From contig JACAAK010000012.1 of NCBI GenBank assembly GCA_025093985.1, forward strand, positions 248,001-312,000: a stretch of DNA of 64,000 nucleotides, given 5' to 3'. The translations under genes were made by a program, and so were the position numbers. The number at the start of each line of letters is the position of its first letter. Position 1 is the first letter of the stretch. The notes under the pieces were generated by a model. The model searched no databases and was not told the origin of the DNA. It saw only the letters and a list, made by a program, of their open reading frames with translations. Below, piece by piece: positions 14,575 to 25,819 of this stretch. Source of the stretch: Calvatia gigantea (Eukaryota > Basidiomycota > Agaricomycetes > Agaricales > Lycoperdaceae).

Positions 14575-14830
14575 GGGGCCGAAAGGCCGAATCGAAGCAC
14601 CAAGTGCACGGCCTGCATCAGTCAAGCCGAGGCCTGTGAAGCATAAGACCTGGAGGCAATCGTGGGCCAGACGCTGTCTACAACGTCCTCGCGGTTGGTT
14701 TGTTCCCTTTAGGTTGTATGTATAGAAAGTAATCCTTATGTTCTTTCCTTTAGTTTCTCTTTGCGGGTAAAGACGCTATCGACGAGTGGAAAGGTTTCAA
14801 CTAAAGGCCGCCATGACAAGAACTTAAAGA
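14575..14830. repeat. Mosaic of family upstream block and ERT1 3' flank
   Basis: The first part (about 14575-14650) resembles the F-box family upstream block, with GGGGCCGAAAGGCCGA and GCATCAGTCAAGC. The second part (about 14640-14830) resembles ERT1 flank at 6715-6800 and 7145-7195. The two are fused. Confidence 0.5.
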
Positions 14831-17450
14831 ACACAAAGATGACCGTTATTCCAAAGCCTGAATCTGTATCCTGATAACGCGTTTCGTCCGGGGAGAAGAT
14901 AAACAGGGTAGAAGAAGGACAAACAGGATGGAAGGAAGATAAATTGCTACATGCGCCCTCTGATCGTCACACAAACGATCGTTATTTTTACGAACAAAGA
15001 GGAGAAAACGGTAAGAGGAAAAAGAGAGACAGTTTTATTTTATGATAAGAGTCCGCAGTAGACAGGCAGCAATTTTATTTGGGGTCGAGCAAGTCGTCGG
15101 TATTTGCCGGTTCCATGATTCATTTGAACATCCGAGAGGCTGGAGTCGTAGTTGATGGCGTTGGCGGCAGGCAGTCAGCAACGTGGATTGTTTTTGACAA
15201 GGTTCAGTGTTGAAGCTGGTGGGAGGCGTCATAGGTGAAGCCACCCGAGACGCTAGTCCCAGAGCCTCAGGTGTTCGAACCTTTAGAAAGTTGGGCGCAG
15301 TGTGGAGCGAAAGTGACAGCTCCTCCGTTAGTGTTGGCGAGGGCAGGTCGATCGGTAGCAGGGGCGGCTGAGTTCGAGCTACTCAAGGAAGTGTTTACGG
15401 GGAGAACAACGCGGCGCCGGTTCCGATTGGTGGTGCGCGTTCCAGAGAGAGGATTGGACACGAGGCGAGAGGTCACTTAGATGGCATTGCAATGCGCCCA
15501 GATCATGTAGGGTTACTCAACGACGAAAACAAAGTCCCAGAGGACGAGGTTGAGACCCTCGAGCAGAGCAGGGCTGCGGACAAGGCTCCAGGCGGGGGGC
15601 AAGCTGTTGAGGCCGATGAGGGCACTGGTGGCGATGAAACGGGCGGCTCAGAGGATGGGGAATCGGGATGAGGACGTTGCTGTTGAATCAGATGACGATA
15701 ACATAAGTGAAGTTGATAAAGGCATTGGCTAGAGCCCCGAGCCAAACTGGCACCCATCAGGCGAGTCGGCCCCTCCATTTGGTCGCAGAAGCAGGCTTAA
15801 GGCCAAAAGTGCCTTAATGACCAACTGCACCCCCAAAGCTAGGTTCACGTCCATTTGCCGGATGCCGGGGTGCCGGATGCTGGAGCCCATTCAGGAAACC
15901 GGGTTCGCTGAGACATGAGCAGTCGTCAGAACGTAGGAAGATGGGGCTGGCGCGTGTGGGGCACTTGACAATAGTCAGCACGGGTAACTAAACAGGAGAA
16001 TAAAACTCACATCTCACTGGTGCTAGGGCAAGCCAATGGGAACCAACGCGGGCCTTTCCCTGCCCCAACCTCCCTCTGGGCACGGCTGGAATTGGAGCCT
16101 GCGTTTTCGTCGAGATAGCCACTTTCCCAGGTGCACAGCCGCCCAGATTAAAGGCCCCTCCAACCGCAAAGAGAAGGCAGAGGCAGAGCACACCTATCGC
16201 TGCGATTTCGTCGCACCGACCAGTGGCAAAGCATGACCTTTGTTGAGGGGCAGGGAGGGCCGGTTCAGCGAACGGAGTAGGCGGACGGGTAAGGGCAACG
16301 TCCGGGGCTGCGTGGGATTCCGCCCTGCATTGGGGTCACGTAGGCAACCGAGCCAGTGTCCAGGGCAGAGTTAGAGGCCGATAGGCCGTTCAATGAGGGC
16401 CTGTCCACGAGCTGTAAGAAGACGTGTTGTAAGGCGGGGGGGGGAGAAGATGCGCACAGTCGAATCCAGCTGTATTCCCTAGATCCTACGTTCTGAGCAT
16501 TATCGACTCTGTGCACGCGCCGCTGTGATTCAACGTCAGCTTGATGCTTGAGGAAAGAAAGGGAAAGGGAAAAGTAGGACACACCATGCTGGTCAGTAAA
16601 TCTGGTCGACGGTACAACCCCTGTTGTATGCACCATAGAAACTAGCAAACAAGGACGCGTCTGCAAGCTTGGGTTAGCGCTGGATGAGATTTCCGCAAGG
16701 CCGTGCTGAAGAATTTTGAATGTGTAGCAGTGGTTTTCGTGGAAGTGTTTGGGAGCTTGGGACCAACGTAACCGGGCACAATTTTTGAAGCGGTACAACA
16801 GGAAATACGAGGGCGGGGGACCTTTCGGGGAAGACGGCGGCACGTTCGTTGTGAGGAGGGTCGTTGGGGGAGGAGGGGTGTAAGAGTTTGTAAGAGAGGG
16901 AGGAATTGATCCGATCACAGCTCTCAGCTTACAGGCGCTGATCTATGAGCTATCAGACTGTCATGTACAAAACGTTACATCTGATTTTCCACCTTTTACA
17001 GATTAGACTGGTAGCACTGCGTAGTCTATAAGCAGGCTTTGTACGTACAGTAACAACGATTGTCTCCGTGCACGTGGATTACAAGAAATAGAAAACTCAG
17101 AATGATGAAATTTTATAGACAACACAAGAAAAGAATATTGAGGTGGGGTGTTACACAGGCCGGAATTTAGTTCTATAAAGGTTGAGATTAACAAGAGATA
17201 CGAGAGAGCGGGGAAGTGAAAGAGAAACGGCCCGCGAGATGTTTAGAGGTTGGAAATGAAGAGGACGAGTGGGCAGGGCGGCCTTCGAGGGCGGTGGGTA
17301 CAAGTTTCCTCCAAGGACTTGGCACTTTACAGCGCCAGGCACCGTTCGATCGCCACAATAGACTCTTAACTACCACGAGCCGCAACCACAGCTTTCATGC
17401 CATTAAGAATGTCTTTCAGGTCTGTAGCTCCAGCATTGAATTCTTCACGA
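14831..17450. other. 2.6 kb stretch with no recognisable gene
   Basis: Several open frames exist, the longest on the minus strand at 16265-16918 (217 codons). None shows a known domain, a credible ATG context or splice structure. A G+A-rich acidic-coding stretch lies at about 15530-15690. The end (17330-17450) merges into the 3' flank of copy C. Confidence 0.35.
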
Positions 17451-18687
17451 TCAAATCTCGGTTTCAAGCCCTGGAAAAAGCGTGAGGAGATTTTGGGCAA
17501 GCACAACCTTCTCTTTCAACGTCGACGGGAACCGCATAGGTTGAGCGACACGAGATCCCTGAGCGGGTTCTTTCCAGTGGCGGAACCGTGGGCAACGGGG
17601 AAGGTCAGTGGGATGAAGTTTAAGGGGAGGTGGAGAGTGTGCAAGTTTCGATATGTGAATGTGGATAGTAGAGCCTTTGCATTGAAGGGCGCTTTGCCAC
17701 CGGTTAGGGTCAGGGTGTGAAGCTCTGGCCATGCCTCAAGCATTCGGTGCAGATCCTTCCGAGTTAGCTTGTTTGGGACACCACCGAGTATAAATGATTC
17801 CATTGGCTGGGGCAGCAGCTTGTCAAGATCTGATAGAACCAGTCGAGAAGTATCCACAATTCCAACGACTTCGATCACCAAATCACATAAGTTTGGGAAG
17901 ATCGAGGTCAGTTTGTTGAAAAGAAATTTCCAAGATAGGCTCGTAGTACACCAAATATCCATTGAAAATACCTTGAGCAACGGACAGGTTATGTCCGAGT
18001 CAAAAGACAGAAAAGGGCGTAACTCTTCAGTAGTTGCGTCGAGAGCAAGTAGCTCGAGGGAAGGGTGTTTAAATGGACCAAGGGGAATTGTGGTCCGGAT
18101 CTGCAATGCAGCTAAGTCGATTTCGAGGCGGCTGAGGGAAGGTAGCTGTTGGAGGAGTTCAATCAGCGAATATGGACTGCGGTATTTTGTGCACTCGTAT
18201 GGACCGGAAATAGTCAAGCTGTTCAGATTTTTGAAGACGCAATCAGAATGGGCCACAACGCACGCTCCTCCGCATCCTCTTCCCACACGCGTAGGACTCG
18301 AATGCGAGATAGATACTCCTTCACACGTAGACCGACTTGATCTCCACTCCATATTTTTGGCAGGAGCTGTCGTTTTTTGGTTTTAAAACTTTGTCAGTAA
18401 AAGAGATCCGAGGCTAAAGAAAGTCTGACCCAACATCCGTCGTTGTCCTTTCCGACCCGGGTCAACAGTGGTTCCTCTTGTGCAGGCGTGAAGGAGTTAA
18501 TGACATCTTCGATGGGCTGTCGCGAGATCATCCTCTTCCAGAGGACGGCCAGAGCGAGACCGGACAACATCCGTGAAGCGACAGCCAGGTTGAGAAGTAC
18601 CGCTCTTTTTCTAGGTGCATCTCTAGCATCGGCCTCATGCTCGAAGTACTTTACGACTTGGTACCATACGTCATGTGTTAACTGCAT
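17451..18687 (-). pseudogene. F-box/LRR-like family copy C, internal deletion
   Basis: Exon 1 is intact (18687-18430, 86 codons, start MQLTHDVWYQVVKYFEH) and ends at the conserved YW|GTCAG donor site, here CW. Exon 2 starts at 18366 (LLPKIWSGDQ). After ALWPILIA at about 18240 roughly 320 bases are missing compared with copy I, and the frame changes where the sequence resumes with FKNLNSLTISGPY. A further one-base loss near 17550 alters the C-terminal region before the stop at 17451. It is a clear pseudogene, although exon 1 alone still encodes the F-box-like segment. Confidence 0.8.
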
Positions 18688-19029
18688 CGCCGAGAGTGGG
18701 AGGTATCGGCGATACAGCAAACTGGCAGTGACGACGCCCGTTGGTAGGGTTGTAGGTTAATTAATTACGTATCGGTAGTTTAGATTTGGAGCCTAAAAGC
18801 CGAGTCAAAACGGCAGGTACACGTCTATGGTCCGCATCAGTCAAGCAAGGACCCGTGAAGCATAAATCTCGCCACCATTCAATTTTTCCAGTATCAAAGA
18901 GCCATACCACAATATCGCAGACTTCCTAGTTCTCGTGTCAATGGGGTACGGGTGGGGGTGATAGGTCACTAGACCCACAAACTCTCATGTTCTGACCCAT
19001 CCTATTTGTTTCGCCACATCCACAATTTC

Positions 19030-19515
19030 TAGCTTGAACAAAAGGGCCCCAGCATGGTTATAGATCTCCATAGCTCATTGGCTGAAAACCTTGGCAATAG
19101 GCACGTCAGAGCAATGGAGAGCATAACTGTTGGAACTAAAACCACGGTCCGAGGGCGAAGGTGGACCCACAACGAGTGTTCGTGCCCGGTGCGACGTCAC
19201 AATCGGGCGGGGCGAGGGGAAAATCTGCGGCATGTTTTTCTAGACACGCCGTGGGGTCGTCAACATACGAAGATTTCCTTTTATTAGACACTCGGCCCTC
19301 TATCCCTTACATTTAAATACTACAGCTTTGCATTAATCACTCAGTTCTCATGCGCAACGACTCAATGAGAGACCGAGGTGAGCAATGTGATCTTACTACA
19401 TAGAACAATTGATCCCTTCGTTTCAGACTTATGTCCTTCGATGTATCCTCCGACGAGTGAAACTCTGAAATATCGTATGAACTATGCATCTCTGAGGATC
19501 AGCAGCAAGGTGCAT
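19030..19515 (-). pseudogene. G-type F-box first-exon fragment, interrupted
   Basis: Both ends resemble exon 1 of gene G: about 19515-19430 (ATGCACCTTGCTGC start, then the ACGATATTTCAGAG part) and about 19135-19040 (GCTCTGACGTGCC, ATGAGCTATGGAG). The intervening 290 bases have no counterpart in G, which suggests an insertion or a rearrangement. Confidence 0.55.
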
Positions 19516-19539
19516 GACTCAGATCAGTGTAGACGCTCG

Positions 19540-20000
19540 GCCACCCGAAGTCTGTTCGTCTCCATATTTGGATCAAGTGCACTTGCTCTGGAAGGTGAAC
19601 ACCCCTATAATTTGAACTACCGTATGAGGCCTCTCCGAGACATGTGGATAGGGGGCGTTGGGATAACAGTGTGTCAACCCGCAGCCGCAAAAGTGTGAAG
19701 AACCTCTACAGGACCAAATGTAAAGCGCGATTAAAAGCGTCCATGGTACAGTAGATTATCTACAATGTCCTGAGACTTTGTTAAGGCTACTACCCATACT
19801 ACGTGACTACAGCTTATCTTGTGCATTCACAAAATTTAATGTCCTAATGTCCAGAGGGAGAGAGAGAAACGATGGAAGGGGGGGACGGGGGAGGGGTGGT
19901 ATCTATTCCGTAAAGTTCTTATCGCCAACATTCACCTACCGTTATGCGTTTAAAAGTCACAAGTCCAGGTATCCTGCACGCACACACAGTTGAGTGAACC
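19540..20000. repeat. Second copy of the chitin deacetylase 3' flank
   Basis: Corresponds to 24040-24440 and 9690-10125. It includes AGAACCTCTACAGGACCAAA and a shortened GA-rich run at about 19855. Here it leads directly into a truncated chitin deacetylase copy. Confidence 0.65.
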
Positions 20001-21028
20001 TGACTCTTCTAACCTGGGAGAGAAAGCTTACATCACGAGAGGATGGATATCCGACGTCGTGAACAGGGTCATTTTGTAACACATGTTAAATTAAATACCA
20101 TGGTTTGCAAACATTTCTTACCTGTTTTTAGTGTAAGTAACCAAATGTTTCGAAACATGGTAATAAATGGGGGTTAGTAACCAAATGTTTGCAAACGTGG
20201 TAAGATATTTCTGGGGAATTTCACACCGAGCCCTAGTCTGAGAGCTGAGTGAGATGCGTGTGGCTCTAGGTGTGAGGCACGATCTGGTGTCCGCTCGCAT
20301 AGGCGTTTAGAATTCTGTTGACATTTTCTTCGCCGTAAATACAGCCGTCTGGATAAAAGTTGAGGAAGAGGATCGAGGCGAGGAAGAGAAATGGTCGGCG
20401 TACAGTTATTACCATCTACAGGGTGTGTAATTCTGTCCGATATTAGATACTAACATAAATAAACAAATACGGCTCATATATACGAAGGACGAACAGACTT
20501 ACATCTTATCTTCCGATTCCCACCTTCCTTTTATAATCATCCTTGTACGATACATGTATCTTTTTCCTATAGTCTCCCGAGAACACTCATTCGTCTGGTG
20601 TGACCTGTGAGTTAAATCCCCTCACATAATCTTCTAGTGAGCCTCCGGGCTTTCAGGGTGTCATCAGGATATTGTGGTGGGAAGAGACAATTGTAGAAAG
20701 AACTTACTGTAGAAGAATGTACCTTTGGCACCGTACTTATCCAACGTATCAACGATATCGGTCCTAAAAGGGAAACAAATGTCATTAATCAAAGGACGGG
20801 GTGCAAGGACTCAAAGGTTCATACAAAGTGCGCATGGGCCGTCGTCCTAAATCTCTTAATTGATACCTCGAGGCGCGGAACAAAGGTGAAGACCCCGGAT
20901 GTCAATGCAACGGTTCCTGGCGTCGCACACGAAGCTACGTGGCCAGCACGGGTTTGGCGCTTGTGGGGGGCAGCATTGGAAAAAGCGAACGGGGCGAGGA
21001 TGACGGTAACAGTCGTGAAACTCATCAT
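19950..21028 (-). pseudogene. Chitin deacetylase (CE4) copy 1, internally deleted
   Basis: Close copy of the intact gene at 24419-25819. The start ATG is at 21028 (signal-peptide-like MMSFTTVTVILAPF) and exon 1 is readable. The SGHQI-HT-SHTHLTQLSD segment is present near 20225-20300, but the tryptophan codon of the HTW motif is TAG. The exons between that segment and the C-terminal VGYPSSRD part (about 20040-20060) are missing and replaced by about 180 bases holding palindromes. The last exon (DTWTCDF then stop at 19950) is still present. It is a pseudogene. Confidence 0.8.
20096..20203. repeat. Palindrome-rich insert with three 10-bp palindromes
   Basis: Contains GTTTGCAAAC at 20103-20112, GTTTCGAAAC at 20147-20156 and GTTTGCAAAC at 20187-20196, each a perfect palindrome. 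The surrounding sequence (AGTAACCAAAT ... TGGTAA) is shared by the second and third units and occurs in inverted form around the first. It sits exactly where the middle of chitin deacetylase copy 1 is missing. Confidence 0.7.
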
Positions 21029-21109
21029 CGTTACGAGAGAAAGAGGTGTTTTCAGAGTGTGGGTCGTGAGGTTAGGGAGTTAAGAACGAGCGACCGTCCC
21101 CAGCCCTTT

Positions 21110-21330
21110 TTATGGCGAGAAGCCGAGACGTGAGAGGGAGAAAAAACTTACATTGCGAGCAGAGGGATGTTCGACGCTAAGGTTGTCGGTATCTTCGCCG
21201 ATGCACTCCGCGTTACCAGGATGTACCCGGTCCTCTTTAAGACTGGAAATGATGAAAGGGAGGAGTTCCTCGCTGTCAAAAAAAAGGTAAGCGATACACC
21301 GGCAATGACAAGAAACAAATACGAACGTAG
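21110..21330 (-). pseudogene. Chitin deacetylase copy 3, 3' fragment
   Basis: Minus-strand reading includes SEELLPFIISSLKED and AECIGEDTDNLS, matching the C-terminal part of the intact gene (EEVLPYVISSLQDA and AECVGEDPYHDV). Only the end of the gene is present; upstream it changes into a copy of the ERT1 flank. Confidence 0.7.
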
Positions 21331-21369
21331 CCGCACCTGAATAGGAGCGTGCCAACGAGCACAAGTCGA

Positions 21370-21740
21370 GTTGGATCCTGGTAGACCGATGTTTGTATGT
21401 ATATATCGGAGCCTATGCCCTGGACTTTTATACGTACGCACCGATGAAGGGATACCGTGGGTTCATACCAGGTGCAATGCTATCAAGAAATGGCGCCGCC
21501 CACAGCTATTGACGCTCACCTTACAGTTGTCGTCCACGAGAACTGCTCTTCGTTCTTCATCAGACTCTTCACTAATAATTGAAGGGTAGCGACACTATTA
21601 ATGGAACGTGAAATTTCAGCTGGAGGCCACCTTGACCTTCATCTTTACGACACGGTCATTCACGAAATAGGCGCATTGTTCGAATAGAACAATGCGCTGA
21701 AGTACCTCTGTATCTGTGTCTGGTGTTTACTATAATGTTT
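21370..21740. repeat. Third copy of the ERT1 3' flank
   Basis: Matches 6910-7260 and 10630-10980 (GGACTTTTATACGTACG, CAAGAAATGGCGCCGCC). It again lies immediately 3' of an F-box family copy, here copy D. Confidence 0.65.
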
Positions 21741-21741
21741 C

Positions 21742-23320
21742 CTATGCGGTCTGATTACTCCTACGTTCCCAATTGCTACGAGCTGCGGCGACCACAGCTT
21801 GCATGCCATTGATAATGGCTTGCAGATCCATAGCTCCAGTCCCAAGTTTTTCATCATTGATGTCCACGGTTTCAAGCTCTGGGAGAAGCGTGAGGAGGTT
21901 TTGTGCAAGCATGATCCTCTCGCCCTGTGTGGTAGGGAACTGTGCAGGTGGAGCAACGCGAAGATACCTCAGCGAGCTCTTTCCGTAGTCAGGGTCAAGG
22001 GGATAGGCCAATGGGATGAGGTTTAAGGGGAGATGGAGTGTATGTAGGTTTTGATATTTGAACGTGGACAGTAGAGCCCCCACACTGAATGACGTTTTGC
22101 TTCCAGTCAGGGTTAAGGTATGAAGCCCAGGCCATGCATCAAGCATTCCGTGCAAATCCTTCCGGGACAGCGTGTTTGGGACACCATCAAAAATGAGCAA
22201 TTTCATTGGCTGAGACAGGAGCTTGTCAAGGTCTGATGGGACCAACGGGGGGGTATCCCCTGTCCTGAAAACTCGGATAGTCAATTCGGATAATTTCGGG
22301 AAGACCGTTATCACATTGTTGAAAAGGAATCTCCAAGGCAAGTTTGTTTTATACACCACCTTCAGCGAAAATATCTTGACCAACGGACAGGTTATGTCGA
22401 AAGATAAAAAAGGGTATAAGTCTTCAGTGGTTGCTTGGAGGGTAAGCGCCTCAAGGGAAGTGTGCTCAAATGGATCGAGAGGTTCTTTACTCTGGATCTG
22501 CAATGAACCTAAGTCGATTTCGAGGCAGCTGAGAGAGGGCAGTTGTTGAAGGAGTTCAAGCAGCGAAAATGGACTGCCGCGTTTTGTACGATCGTATGTA
22601 CCACGAACAATCAAGATGTTCAGGTCTCTGAAGAATGGGAGTGTTGGGGGAAGGCACGAGTCACCACTGTATTTCACCCCAGTTGGGGAACAACCTCGAG
22701 AATAAAGGAGGTGGTAAAAGGTCACCAGTTGCTCGGAACATTTTTTCCCAGTCGTCGAGATGACTTTCAATCGGGAAGGCACCATGAACGCAAGGTACTG
22801 GTAAGGGCTTGTGACGCGGTCCGTAAAATGAATGGTCAGCTCCTGCAAGCTTGGCAGAAGCGGTTCATCCTTCCAAAACCACAGCGATCAGAATGGGCCA
22901 TAATGCACGCTCCTTCCACATCCTCGCCCCACACACAAAGCAGTTGAATACGGCCAAGATACTGCTTCACACGCAGGTCGGATTGATCTCCGCCCGGCCT
23001 TCTCAGGAGCTGCCGTTTTTCGGTTTCACAAGTCAGTAACATAAAACTGAGGTTGAAGAAGGTCTGACCCAAAATGCGTCATCTCCCCCGGTCCAGGTCA
23101 ACGGTCGTTGCTTCTGCGCAGGTGTGGAATTGATGACATCTACGATGGGCAATAGCGAGCCCATGTCCTTCCAGAGGGTGGCCAAAGCGAGGCCGGACAA
23201 CGTTTGGGAAACAACCGCTAGGCTGAGGAGTACTCTTCTTTTCTTAGGTGCATCATCATCGTCGGCTCTGTGCCCGAAGTACTTTATAACTTGGTACCAC
23301 ACATCGTGGGTTAAACGCAT
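21742..23320 (-). pseudogene. F-box/LRR-like family copy D, two +1 frameshifts
   Basis: Exon 1 (23320-23069, 84 codons) is open, starting MRLTHDVWYQVIKYFGH and ending at the conserved YW-type junction (FW|GTCAG). Exon 2 starts at 23009 with LLRRPGGDQS. Two extra single bases, one near 22925 and one near 22885, break the region equivalent to ERALWPILIAWFWKDE. From about 22860 to 21742 the frame is open (about 368 codons) with LPSLSCLEIDLG and WPGLHTLTLTGSK. The C-terminal stop is a few codons later than in copy I. If the two insertions were sequencing errors this would be an intact gene of about 500 aa. Confidence 0.75.
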
Positions 23321-24263
23321 TATCGGGAATGGGAGGTATCGATGGTTTTCTATCAGGGTGAGCTAGCAGAAACGACCTGGGCGAATTGTGTTGTGGCCGG
23401 CTTGTAAAATTGTAAATTACGTACGTCGGGTATTAGGGTTTCCACCATGAGTACAATGGATGGGGTGCGGTTAAAGGTTGAGATCTTTCATATAGTGGCG
23501 GCCCTAAGTTCGAACGAACACTCTCCCCTGTTTCAACCACCTCAAAATTAAACAGAATGACTTGAATGCACATCCTGATCATTGTGGGCGCATCATTTCC
23601 TGAAAAATTCAAGTGGCTCAAAGAGAGTGACAGGTGCTCAATCACGCTTGCCGAGGAAGGCCGTGTCGGAGGTCAAATATATTGACGGAAACACTCCTGC
23701 CTTCCTGTTTTGATCATTCGGTATCATGCAGTAACCCTCCATTTTTGAAAGAAAGGTTGTGAATGATGTGACGTACGAACAAAAATTTGTATCTCACTCT
23801 CCTCTTTTCCAACCGTCCCCAAAATTGATATGGTGACTCTACTACATATTCTATTCATTTTGCGCACAATGTTTTGTGAAATATTGAGCGGTCGGGGAGG
23901 GCAAAATTTACGCTCAGCCGCGCTGGCTGATGATGATGCGACCTTTCGAACTACGGGTACCCTGCCGTACTCCAGTCGTTTGGATGTTCCACAATCGTGG
24001 ACGTTGATCCGAAAGTCATTCCGTAATTTCGTCAACCGCTGAAGCTGAAGTCAATTCGCCTCCGTATTCAAGCTGAAGGTGAACGTTTCAACCCGGCCGC
24101 AAAAATATGAAGAACCTCTACAGGACCAAATATCAAGCGCAATTAAAAAGCGTCCATGGTACAGTAGATTATCTACCATGTCCTGAAGTTGTGCTAAGGC
24201 TACTACTCTTACTACGTAACTACAGTCTATCTTGTCCATTCGTAAAATCTAATGTCCTAATGT

Positions 24264-24308
<45 letters not shown>

Positions 24309-24418
24309 CGATGAGATAAATACTCAAGAGATGAGGAAAGAGGAGAGGGGTAGGGGGAGGGGATGCTGTCTATTTTCCGTAAAGTCCTCATCGTTAACGT
24401 TCACCTATCGTTATGCGT
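23321..24418. other. Spacer between copy D and chitin deacetylase
   Basis: The first part is the family upstream block of copy D. The 23500-24040 part has only short unassigned open frames. From about 24040 it is the parental form of the repeat seen at 9690 and 19540. Confidence 0.4.
24266..24306. repeat. (GA)n microsatellite
   Basis: An uninterrupted GA run of about 41 bases downstream of the intact chitin deacetylase. The duplicated copies at about 9984 and 19855 have shorter or interrupted runs. Confidence 0.95.
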
Positions 24419-25819
24419 CTAAAAGCCACAAGTCCAGGTATCCTGTATGCGCACACAGCTGAGTGAACCTGACTCTTCTAACCACCGAGAGAAAGCTTAC
24501 ATCACGAGAGGATGGATATCCGACGTCGTGGTAGGGATCTTCACCGACGCACTCCGCGAGTGTAACCAATTTATAACCGGCGTCCTGAAGGCTGGAAATG
24601 ACGTAGGGAAGGACTTCCTCACTGCAAAAACGAAGTTTAACGATATATTCGCGATGACGGAAGTGGCAGGTACAAACGCAGTGGTATCTGAATCGAAATG
24701 ACTTGAGATTATGAGTTTTTGTATGAAGAAGGGGTGGACGTACGGAGAACCTCATGCTCGAGTGAGAGAACAGAACCGGGGTGTTCGTCGAGAAGCCGAG
24801 CATAGCTGTCTAGCTGGTCGGTGGGAGAAGTACCTAGCGAATCCCCCGAGCTTTTTGAGCGAGTCCGTGTGAGCGAACCGAACGAACAAAACACCTCGCC
24901 AAAGAAGATGAAGATACATACTCGAAGTCCCAAAGTGCAACTGTCTCACCGATAGAACCAGCAACGATGAGGACGTCGTCGTTGTACTCGCCGAATGCTG
25001 ATCATAGGAGCAAGCCAGATAAACTTTGGAATGAAATTTGATTTGTGGTTTTTCGTAAGACTTACGCGGTCGCATGAACGCTGGGGCAGCTCCGGTGATC
25101 TTGGTCAACTGCGTCTAAACCCAGGTTAGTATATGAGACGACCACGAATGAAGAAACCTAAACCCTACTGTGCACACTGCCGATTTCGAATTCAACTGTA
25201 ATGGACAGGAGTGGGTGTCACAATTCCCTGATGACAGCAAGGATGGAAACGTACGTCGCTCGTCTGAGAGCTGAGTGAGATGCGTGTGGCTCCAGGTGTG
25301 AGACGCGATCTGATGCCCGCTCGCATATGCATTTAGAATTCTGTCGACATTCTCTTCGTCGTAAATACAGCCGTCTGGATAAAAGCTGAGAAGAGGGTCG
25401 AGGGGGGAAAAAGAAGCGGGGGGCGCACAATTATTACCGTCTAGAGGAAGTCATCAGGGATTGTGGTGGAAACAAGCGATCGTAGAAAGGACGTACTGTA
25501 GAAGAATGTACCTTTGGCACCGTACTTATCCAGCGTATCAACGACATCGGTCCTAAAAGGGAAACAAAGGTCATTAATCGAGGGGCGGGGTGCAATGACT
25601 CAAAGACTCGTACGAAAAGGCGGATGGGCCATCATCCTAAACTTCCTAATTAATGCCTCGAGGCGCGGAACAAAGATGAAGACGCACGAATGTCAATGCA
25701 ACGGTTCCTGGCGTCGTGCACGAAGCAACGACGCCAGCACGGGTTTGGCGCTTATAGGGGGCAGCATTGGAAAGAGTGAATAAGGCGAGGATGACGGTGA
25801 CAGTCGTGAAATTCATCAT
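24419..25819 (-). CDS. Chitin deacetylase (carbohydrate esterase family 4), 249 aa, intact
   Basis: Removes acetyl groups from chitin to give chitosan in the cell wall. Twelve exons: 25819-25688, 25636-25614, 25552-25497, 25440-25429, 25374-25255, 25195-25176, 25114-25066, 24997-24922, 24850-24744, 24687-24678, 24621-24501 and 24442-24419; all phases agree. The N-terminus is a signal peptide (MMNFTTVTVILALFTLSNAA) followed by a KRQ processing-like site. NodB motifs in order: TFDDGP (motif 1, metal-binding Asp; split by intron 1), SGHQIASHTWSH (motif 2, His-x3-His), MRPPFGEYND (motif 3), ALWDFDSGDS (motif 4) and a distal LVTLAECVG. The C-terminus ends DTWTCGF. Exons 4 and 10 have 12 and 10 bases. 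Two broken copies lie at 19950-21028 and 21110-21330. It is probably secreted. Confidence 0.9.

Noticed and set aside
16265..16918. Open frame of 217 codons on the minus strand
   Set aside because: No domain, low-complexity Pro/Ser composition at the start and no splice or upstream support. I treat it as chance in a gene-poor stretch.
20010..20100. Reading the palindrome region as part of chitin deacetylase
   Set aside because: The sequence has no counterpart in the intact copy and interrupts the gene exactly at missing exons.
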